Assembly (NCBI GenBank): GCA_002690405.1
Contig: NZEI01000008.1
Span: forward strand, 1 to 5,108
Length of the DNA: 5,108 nt
Direction: 5' to 3'
DNA from: Gammaproteobacteria bacterium
GTDB taxonomy: Bacteria > Pseudomonadota > Gammaproteobacteria > Pseudomonadales > Azotimanducaceae
Shown here: positions 1-4,559 of the stretch, piece by piece
Position numbering within the stretch: the first letter of the stretch is position 1
How the letters are laid out: every line of letters begins with the position of its first letter
Made by a program: the position numbers and the translations under genes
The notes under the pieces: model-generated
Seen by the model: the letters and a program-made list of their open reading frames with translations, nothing else
What the model was told of the DNA's origin: nothing
Database searches by the model: none

Positions 1-48
1 AACATAGCTTTAGTTTAACATCGTCACCCACGCGTTTAGCGCGGCCTT

Positions 49-125
49 GCGCCCATAGCACAACTGGATAGTGCAACAGCCTTCTAAGCTGTAGGTTCCA
101 GGTTCGAGTCCTGGTGGGCGCGCCA
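49..125 (+). tRNA. tRNA-Arg, anticodon UCU
   Basis: This is a complete cloverleaf decoding AGA (and AGG by wobble). The acceptor stem GCGCCCA (49-55) pairs with TGGGCGC (115-121), followed by discriminator G122 and an encoded CCA at 123-125. The anticodon stem ACAGC/GCTGT (76-80/88-92) encloses a 7-nt loop with TCT at 83-85. The T stem CCAGG/CCTGG (98-102/110-114) carries the TTCGAGT loop. All three stems that I checked base by base are perfectly paired, so the gene should be functional. It is the first of two codirectional tRNA genes, 82 nt before tRNA-His. Its own promoter, or further tRNA genes of the same operon, may lie left of the window; I see no convincing promoter in the 48 nt available. 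Confidence 0.97.
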
Positions 126-148
126 TTTAATAATGCCAAAAACATTGG

Positions 149-173
149 GCGCTATTTGCAAAATATCTAGCGC
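149..173. repeat. 6-bp inverted repeat in the tRNA spacer
   Basis: GCGCTA (149-154) and TAGCGC (168-173) are perfect inverted repeats around a 13-nt AT-rich loop that itself contains the palindrome TTTGCAAA (155-162). No U-run follows, so this is not a classical terminator. It could be an RNA processing hairpin between the two tRNAs or a protein-binding dyad. The right arm sits where the -35 element would be for the TATAAT at 191-196 with a 17-nt spacer. Function unknown. Confidence 0.4.
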
Positions 174-190
174 ATTGATCACCGCAACTC

Positions 191-203
191 TATAATCGCG
201 CGC
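191..203 (+). promoter_or_regulatory. Possible tRNA-His promoter (-10 plus GC-rich discriminator)
   Basis: A perfect sigma-70 -10 hexamer, TATAAT (191-196), is followed immediately by CGCGCGC. Transcription would start near 203, about 5 nt before the mature tRNA-His 5' end. A GC-rich stretch between -10 and the start site is the known mark of stable-RNA promoters under stringent (ppGpp) control. The -35 is weak: TAGCGC at a 17-nt spacing, while the better TTGATC at 175-180 is only 10 nt away. The tRNA may therefore also be read through from the tRNA-Arg promoter. The -10 is seen directly; its activity is inferred. Confidence 0.45.
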
Positions 204-207
204 CTGT

Positions 208-284
208 GGTGGGCGTAGCTCAGTTGGTAGAGCTCCGGATTGTGATTCCGGCGGTCGCGGGTTCAAACCCCGTCGTCCACCCCA
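208..284 (+). tRNA. tRNA-His, anticodon GUG
   Basis: This is a complete cloverleaf with the histidine-specific extra 5' nucleotide: G208 is G-1, opposite discriminator C281. The acceptor stem GTGGGCG (209-215) pairs with CGTCCAC (274-280) with one G-U pair, and CCA is encoded at 282-284. The anticodon stem CCGGA/TCCGG (235-239/247-251) encloses a loop with GTG at 242-244. The T stem (257-261/269-273) carries TTCAAAC. The G-1:C73 pair is the known identity element for histidyl-tRNA synthetase, which supports the assignment. It lies downstream of tRNA-Arg and is the last RNA gene before the protein-coding cluster. Confidence 0.97.
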
Positions 285-345
285 GTTTAATCTAGTGATC
301 GAAAAGATCTTTTTGGCAAAGCTCCCTGTTTATAAACAATCAATC

Positions 346-370
346 TGGCGCCCGTCGCGCTGAATTTTTT
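346..370 (+). terminator. Candidate intrinsic terminator of the tRNA unit
   Basis: A short GC stem, TGGCGC (346-351) with GCGCTG (357-362), has four G-C pairs plus two G-U pairs at the base and a 5-nt loop. It is followed by AA and six T residues (365-370). It lies about 60 nt after tRNA-His on the same strand, where the tRNA transcript is expected to end. The stem is short, so efficiency is uncertain. Confidence 0.45.
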
Positions 371-528
371 AAAACTTCCTGAACTTTAGACGGCGACAAC
401 TCGGTTAGGCGCCTTTGTCTTTCCTGTGCTGCAGGTGTTGCGGTACGCAGTGTTACTTTAGTGCGCCTTACCGGCAGAACCGCCTATTAATTCCAGTTTG
501 GTTACGCCTTGAGCAACAGACTTCCCAG

Positions 529-549
529 GCTATTGATATTATCAATAGC
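529..549. promoter_or_regulatory. Perfect 10-bp-arm palindrome, putative operator
   Basis: The arms GCTATTGATA (529-538) and TATCAATAGC (540-549) are perfect inverted complements around the single base T539. The core TTGATATTATCAA (533-545) has the T-N11-A geometry of LysR-family binding boxes. It also resembles an FNR half-site pair (TTGAT and ATCAA), but with a 3-nt instead of the canonical 4-nt spacer. It lies about 108 nt before the SDR start codon, a normal distance for an activator or repressor site. There is no flanking U-run, so a terminator role is unlikely. The LysR-type gene at the right end of the window is one possible ligand; that link is inference. Confidence 0.55.
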
Positions 550-615
550 TGCACCCCAGCCATGTCCATTACGATAGTGATTGATTTACAGCTTGAGTGC
601 CTAGGCTGAGCAGGT

Positions 616-629
616 AGCTAGAAGCTAGA
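616..629. repeat. Tandem 7-bp direct repeat upstream of the SDR gene
   Basis: AGCTAGA occurs twice head to tail (616-622, 623-629). The same stretch contains an inverted repeat TAGCT-AGA-AGCTA (615-627). It lies 27 nt before the SDR start codon and so falls in the promoter-proximal or leader part of the operon. It may be a small operator or a chance structure. Confidence 0.35.
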
Positions 630-656
630 CAGTGTGGATTAACAAGGGGGAGTTTA

Positions 657-1502
657 ATGTCACAAGATGCATTGGCGGCGAAAAGCGGAGCAGAGCGCCT
701 TGCGGGCAAAGTGGCCGTTGTAGTTGGCGCAGGGCAATCTGCGGGTTCTGGACCAGACGATGAGACGATAGGTAATGGTCGAGCTGTTGCTATGCTGTTT
801 GCCCGAGAGGGCGCGCAAGTGTTGGCGGTCGATCGTGACCCGGTCTCTTTGCAGGAAACTCGAGACCTGATTACCAGCGCTGGGGGATCGGTACAGACAT
901 TAGTCGCCGATATCACCGACGAAGAACAGGTGGAAAAAATAGCTCCTGCCTGTCTGGATGCCTTTGGATCCATCGATATCCTGCACAACAATGTCGGTAT
1001 CGGTACTGGGGATGGCAGTGTTAATCGTTTAGAGCGCGAGGTCTGGGAACAGATATTCAATGTCAATGTCACGGGCATGTATCTGACGTGTAAGCACGTT
1101 ATACCGGCCCTTCGTGCTAATGGTGGTGGTGCGATCGTGAATGTGTCCTCCATTGCCGCAGTGGCCACCACGCCTCTAGCTGCGTATAAAAGCTCCAAAG
1201 CGGCTGTCAACGCGCTTACGCAGAACCTGGCTGCGGCGAACTTTCGACATGGAATCCGCGTCAATGCGGTGATGCCAGGCCTTATGGACACGCCAATGGC
1301 TATTGGTAGCCACAGTAATGCCCTAGATATCGATCCCGACCGCTTGCGCAGCAAGAGAAACAACCTGGTGCCCCTGGGTAAGCAACAGGGTACTGGTTGG
1401 GACACCGCATACGCTGCATTGTTTTTGGCTTCGGACGAAGCGCGCTTTATCACAGGTGTATTGCTTGCGGTGGACGGTGGACAAACCGCAAGGGTTGGCT
1501 AA
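657..1502 (+). CDS. SDR family NAD(P)-dependent oxidoreductase
   Basis: This 281-residue protein is a classical-length short-chain dehydrogenase/reductase, a soluble Rossmann-fold enzyme that interconverts an alcohol and a ketone or aldehyde. Beta1 plus the glycine loop spans about 18-43, with GAG at 24-26 and GNGRA at 39-43. Asp59 at the end of beta2 (AVDRD) favours NAD(H) over NADP(H). Asp85 (ADIT) and NNVG (111-114) are the usual cofactor-site motifs. The catalytic set is Asn137, Ser164, Tyr177 and Lys181 (YKSSK), and PG at 207-208 follows. The C-terminal VDGG (272-275) is typical. The glycine loop carries an acidic insertion of about 11 residues relative to the standard TGxxxGxG. The ATG at 657 is preceded by a strong AAGGGGGAG (644-652). 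It is the first gene of an operon and overlaps the acyl-CoA ligase by one base. The substrate is unknown; a hydroxysteroid- or hydroxyacyl-type alcohol is possible but not shown. Confidence 0.93.
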   Translation: MSQDALAAKSGAERLAGKVAVVVGAGQSAGSGPDDETIGNGRAVAMLFAREGAQVLAVDRDPVSLQETRDLITSAGGSVQTLVADITDEEQVEKIAPACLDAFGSIDILHNNVGIGTGDGSVNRLEREVWEQIFNVNVTGMYLTCKHVIPALRANGGGAIVNVSSIAAVATTPLAAYKSSKAAVNALTQNLAAANFRHGIRVNAVMPGLMDTPMAIGSHSNALDIDPDRLRSKRNNLVPLGKQQGTGWDTAYAALFLASDEARFITGVLLAVDGGQTARVG

Positions 1503-1504
1503 TG
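1490..1504 (+). promoter_or_regulatory. Internal RBS and TAATG stop/start overlap
   Basis: AAGGG at 1490-1494 lies 7 nt before the ATG at 1502-1504. The SDR stop TAA (1500-1502) shares its last base with that ATG. This fixes the ligase start at 1502 rather than at any codon further upstream in the same frame, and indicates translational coupling of the two enzymes. Confidence 0.8.
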
Positions 1505-3052
1505 CACCCAGATGTTCACGCCGAAACCCGGCCAGATGAACCGGCTTACATCATGTCTGCAACCAAGGAGGTCGTCACTTGGGCGCAGCTCCGTGACCGC
1601 TCCCGGCAGGGTGCCCAGCTATTAAGACGGCCCGAGAGTGAGGGCGGCTATGGTTTAGACGTTGGCGACGGTTTTGCCGTCCTGCTGGATAACCATCCGC
1701 GATTTATTGAGTTGTTGTGGGTTTCACAACGCAGCGGCTTATACCTTACGCCGATGAGTTGGCATCTCACGGCTAGTGAGGCGGAATATATCGTTCGCGA
1801 TTCCGGTGCCAAGGTATTATTCGTATGTGCGGCCTTTGAATCCTTGGCAGGTGAACTAGCTCAGCGGCTTGGCGACTCGGTGAAGCTCGTATCTGTGGAC
1901 ACCGCCTTTGGCGACTTTGTCGCTTATGAGCCGTTGCGAGATGCAATGCCGGCGCAGCCGCGAGACGACGAAACATTCGGGGACGACATGCTTTATACAT
2001 CGGGCACTACCGGTCGCCCGAAGGGTATAAGGCGTCCGCTTACTGGCAATGCAATCACCGATTTTCCGCCACATTATGCTAGGTGGGCTAGGGCTATTGG
2101 TTACTCTGATCAGTCAATTCATTACGCTGCAGGTCCGCTTTATCATGCGTCGCCGCTGCATAACACGATGATTGGGATGACGTATGGTGGCACTGTTATT
2201 GTTAGCCAGCGATTTGACCCGGAAGACGCCTTGCAGGTTTTGCAGGATTATCAAGTCACACATTCCAATTGGGTTCCTACCCACTTTGTTCGTCTACTGC
2301 GATTGCCCGAGAAGGTTCGCCGCCGATACGATTTGTCAGCCCTACAACTGGCGCTGCATGGCGCTGCGCCGTGCCCAGTGTGGGTGAAAGAACAAATGAT
2401 CGAATGGTGGGGCAATGCCATTGTGGAGTATTACGGTGGTAGCGAAGGCTTGGGTGGTCTGGTGATTACTGCTGAGGCTTGGCTCAACCACAGAGGATCC
2501 GTAGGTAAGCCTAGTAATGCACACATTTTGGATGAAGAGACCAAGGAGGAACTGCCAGCCGGTGAGATTGGTCTTATCTACTTCGAGCCGATCATCAAGA
2601 TGTCGTATCACAACGATCCGCGGAAAACCGCAGGCATTATGTCGCCCCAAGGATGGGCGACCCTTGGTGATATGGGCTATTTGGATGCTGACGGCTATCT
2701 ATACCTTGCCGACCGGCGGGCCGATTTGATCATCACCGGTGGTGTTAACGTCTATCCTCGAGAAGTGGAAGATCGGCTTCTGGCACATCCCAAGGTTGTA
2801 GACGCGGCAGTTTTTGGGGTTCCCAGTGACGATTGGGGTGAGACAGTACACGCTGTCGTTCAGCTCACTGAGCCACCGGTGAGTCCTGCAGCGATGCGCG
2901 AGGAATTGGATGCCTTCTGCAAGCAAGAGCTGTCTAAGGTCAAATGTCCTCGAAGCTATGCCTTTGCCGAGCGCTTACCGCGTCAGGAGAACGGTAAGCT
3001 GTACAAGCATGTATTGCGCGACGCGTACTTTAAGACGCTTTCTGGGTCGTAA
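1502..3052 (+). CDS. Acyl-CoA ligase (ANL superfamily, FadD-type AMP-dependent synthetase)
   Basis: This 516-residue cytoplasmic enzyme should activate a carboxylic acid with ATP to an acyl-adenylate and transfer it to CoA. The ANL core motifs are all present. The P-loop YTSGTTGRPKG lies at 165-175, PLYH at 212-215 and HGAAPCP at 286-292. The A5 motif YYGGSEG (310-316) carries the Mg-ATP-contacting Glu315. LGDMGYLDADGYL (388-400) contains the ribose-binding Asp390. DRRADLIITGGVNVYPREVE (404-423) forms the hinge to the C-terminal domain. Lys499 in QENGK is the adenylation lysine. The N-terminus MHPDVHAETRPDEPA matches the usual start of FadD4-like ligases of about 510 residues, and there is no fused carrier domain. 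Ser314 replaces the common Thr in A5, a conservative change. It is coupled to the SDR gene, suggesting that the SDR product, or a later acid derived from it, is its substrate. Acyl specificity cannot be read from the sequence. Confidence 0.94.
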   Translation: MHPDVHAETRPDEPAYIMSATKEVVTWAQLRDRSRQGAQLLRRPESEGGYGLDVGDGFAVLLDNHPRFIELLWVSQRSGLYLTPMSWHLTASEAEYIVRDSGAKVLFVCAAFESLAGELAQRLGDSVKLVSVDTAFGDFVAYEPLRDAMPAQPRDDETFGDDMLYTSGTTGRPKGIRRPLTGNAITDFPPHYARWARAIGYSDQSIHYAAGPLYHASPLHNTMIGMTYGGTVIVSQRFDPEDALQVLQDYQVTHSNWVPTHFVRLLRLPEKVRRRYDLSALQLALHGAAPCPVWVKEQMIEWWGNAIVEYYGGSEGLGGLVITAEAWLNHRGSVGKPSNAHILDEETKEELPAGEIGLIYFEPIIKMSYHNDPRKTAGIMSPQGWATLGDMGYLDADGYLYLADRRADLIITGGVNVYPREVEDRLLAHPKVVDAAVFGVPSDDWGETVHAVVQLTEPPVSPAAMREELDAFCKQELSKVKCPRSYAFAERLPRQENGKLYKHVLRDAYFKTLSGS

Positions 3053-3139
3053 CTCAGTTACCTAGCGCTGTGGTCTTGAGCGCCCAGAAAATGCGCTTAG
3101 GCATGGTCTTGTGCCTTGCCCAGCGCAACTCCGCTTGCC
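3053..3139. other. Convergent gap with small hairpins
   Basis: This 87-bp gap separates the convergent ends of the ligase and the LLM gene. It contains two weak stem-loops whose loops share the same octamer TGGTCTTG: GCGCT/AGCGC (3065-3069/3079-3083) and AGGCA/TGCCT (3099-3103/3112-3116). AGCGC at 3079-3083 could instead pair with GCGCT at 3093-3097. No U-run follows any stem on either strand, so this may serve as a weak bidirectional transcription stop, but it is not a canonical intrinsic terminator. Confidence 0.4.
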
Positions 3140-4384
3140 TTAACTCGCTGCTTCCGCCGCCGCTTTTTTCTGTTCCGCTTTGGCCTGCAGTTGCGCTTGG
3201 GACAGACGACGGCCACCAGCGCCGATCACATCCGTTACTGCTAAGCGCTTGTGGTCTTGTACGTCGATGTCTTCAAGCTGAATTTCACCGGCCATAACTG
3301 CGGCTTTCCATTGCTGATGCTCGGGTTCCATGGCATGAAACTCAGGCATGACCTCTTTGGCAAATAGCTCCAGGCTGTCGCAGATATCTTTGTGAGCGGT
3401 TTTTCCCGACTGGTTGAGCAGAATAATTTGATCGATGTTGGCGTCCGCATACTCGCGTAGCTTGCGCCTAATTGTATCCGGTGAACCTATCAGCCCCGAA
3501 TCAAACGCTTTTTGGGCTTTCTCGGTATTTTTCCAGTCTTGATATTCGCCCCAAAGATCCACGGTGCCAGGTTCGTAGGTGTGGGAAGAGTTGTATTGCA
3601 GGCAGAAGATGAAAAATGTCCATCCATCCGCTTTCGCGCGTGCTTCCTCATCAGTCTCTGCGCACATGAAACCAGAGACGATTGCGAGATTTGGATTAGT
3701 CTCGTACTCGCACAGTTTCTCAACCTTATCGCTGGAGATAATGTTGTAGTAGCGATTAACCCATGCGCGAGCACCGTCGGGACTGGCGAATTGGAAGCCC
3801 AATGCACCGATGCCATGGGCCGCTGCATATTCGATGGTATTAAGGTTAGAGCACGCGACCCACAAAGGCGGATGGGGTAATTGGCGCGGTTTTGGTAGAA
3901 CATTGCGCCGCGGGAAGTCCCAATACTTACCGTGGAATTCGTAATCGGTGCTGGTAAAGCATGGCAGCAACGCGCGCAGACCCTCCTCGTACATATCGCG
4001 TTTTTCTCTTACTGAGGCGCCGAAAGGATGCAGTTCTGTTGGGCCAGCGCCTTCCCCGGTGCCAAGTTCAACGCGACCGTTGCTGAGTAAGTCTAAGTTC
4101 GCGACCTGCTCGGCCACGCGGATAGGATGGTTGGTCGTGAGCTGCATTACGCCATGCCCGAGCCGAATGGATTTGGTGCGTTGGCTCGCTGCGGCTAGAA
4201 ACGCTGTGGGCGAGGAACCGTGGGAGTATTCCTCTAAGAAATGGTGTTCCACCTGCCAGGCGTAGTCGTACCCGCACTTGTCTGCAAGTTCGATTTGCGT
4301 AAGAGCGTTCTGAAAATGCTCGTATTCACTGTCTTTATGCCAAGGTCTTGGTATCTGGTGCTCGTAAAATACGCCAAATTTCAT
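3140..4384 (-). CDS. LLM class flavin-dependent monooxygenase (luciferase-like)
   Basis: This 414-residue TIM-barrel protein of the bacterial luciferase-like family should use reduced flavin from a partner reductase and O2 to oxygenate an organic substrate. The opening MKFGVFYEHQ is the typical beta1. EHHF at 46-49 aligns with the LuxA active-site histidine segment, His47 falling at the position of LuxA His44. The stretch HPIRVAEQVANLDLLSNGRVELGTG (86-110) is the family signature. GSPDTIRRKLREY (300-312) and VMPEF (345-349) mark the end of the barrel. Residues about 352-414 form an extra tail ending in an Ala/Lys/Glu/Gln-rich stretch. ATG 4384 was chosen because GAGGG (4398-4394) lies 9 nt upstream and the family begins there; a GTG 11 codons earlier lacks a ribosome binding site. 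It is convergent with the SDR operon and downstream of the LysR gene on the same strand. No flavin reductase is in the window. The substrate is unknown. Confidence 0.92.
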   Translation of the reverse strand: MKFGVFYEHQIPRPWHKDSEYEHFQNALTQIELADKCGYDYAWQVEHHFLEEYSHGSSPTAFLAAASQRTKSIRLGHGVMQLTTNHPIRVAEQVANLDLLSNGRVELGTGEGAGPTELHPFGASVREKRDMYEEGLRALLPCFTSTDYEFHGKYWDFPRRNVLPKPRQLPHPPLWVACSNLNTIEYAAAHGIGALGFQFASPDGARAWVNRYYNIISSDKVEKLCEYETNPNLAIVSGFMCAETDEEARAKADGWTFFIFCLQYNSSHTYEPGTVDLWGEYQDWKNTEKAQKAFDSGLIGSPDTIRRKLREYADANIDQIILLNQSGKTAHKDICDSLELFAKEVMPEFHAMEPEHQQWKAAVMAGEIQLEDIDVQDHKRLAVTDVIGAGGRRLSQAQLQAKAEQKKAAAEAAS

Positions 4385-4417
4385 GCTCTCTATCCCTCTC
4401 TCTCCCGTTGTCGACAC

Positions 4418-4559
4418 TAGAGTACTTGTTATAGGGAGTCGAAGAAACCAATGGTATTTGTGGGTATTTACGCGATGAATTTAGTGGTGTGCGTAGAGAA
4501 CTGTCGGAGTCGCGGGCAGATCACACAAAAACTAGGATAGGCTGAAATTTATGCCTGAA
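4418..4559. other. Spacer between the LysR-type gene and the LLM gene
   Basis: This 142-nt spacer would carry the LLM promoter on the - strand if the gene is not read through from the LysR gene. A -10-like TATAAC (4433-4428, read on the - strand) has no good -35 at 16-18 nt. I see no strong hairpin or inverted repeat and no terminator after the LysR stop. Confidence 0.4.

Larger units (their letters stand above)
285..656. other. Intergenic region between the tRNA unit and the SDR operon
   Basis: These 372 nt hold no credible gene. The only sizeable reading frame on the + strand (415-609) begins at TTG without a ribosome binding site and encodes a cysteine-rich peptide I do not recognise. What the stretch does hold is an AT palindrome AAAAGATCTTTT (302-313), a terminator-like hairpin (346-370), an 8-bp palindrome AGGCGCCT (407-414), the long palindrome at 529-549 and a tandem repeat at 616-629. 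It must contain the promoter of the SDR operon, but no confident -35/-10 pair is visible, as expected for a promoter that depends on an activator. Confidence 0.7.

Noticed and set aside
112..215. Nine-base direct repeat TGGTGGGCG at 112-120 and 207-215
   Set aside because: One copy is the 3' acceptor side of tRNA-Arg and the other the 5' acceptor side of tRNA-His. Both are explained by tRNA structure and share no homologous position.
84..266. Minus-strand reading frame of 60 codons across both tRNAs, ending in HQDSNLEPTA
   Set aside because: It is antisense to two intact tRNA genes. Peptides of the type AHQDSNLEP are well known translation artefacts of the tRNA T-arm complement.
302..313. 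AAAAGATCTTTT palindrome after tRNA-His as terminator
   Set aside because: The stem has only AT pairs apart from the central GATC and no room for a loop. The GC stem with six T residues at 346-370 is the better terminator candidate.
533..546. Canonical FNR/Anr site in the palindrome
   Set aside because: FNR sites have TTGAT and ATCAA separated by 4 nt; here the spacer is 3 nt. A LysR-, TetR- or other dimer-binding site fits at least as well.
278..559. CACCCCAG at the tRNA-His 3' end (278-285) repeated at 552-559 as a possible integration direct repeat
   Set aside because: Only 8 bases match and nothing between them resembles an integrated element. This length is expected by chance.
415..609. 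Plus-strand 64-codon cysteine-rich frame in the intergenic region
   Set aside because: It starts at TTG without a ribosome binding site, has no recognisable motif, and spans the palindrome at 529-549, which is better explained as regulatory DNA.
569..1453. Long minus-strand frame (294 codons) opposite the SDR gene
   Set aside because: The + strand frame has all SDR motifs and a strong ribosome binding site. The antisense frame shows no family features and is a shadow.
1397..1501. Upstream extension of the acyl-CoA ligase frame by 35 codons
   Set aside because: It lies inside the SDR gene, its residues do not resemble ligase N-termini, and the ATG at 1502 has a proper ribosome binding site and the family-typical MHPDVHAETRPDEPA start.
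4385..4417. GTG start 11 codons upstream for the LLM gene
   Set aside because: No ribosome binding site precedes it, and luciferase-like proteins begin at MKFG; the region is better read as leader with the GAGGG site.
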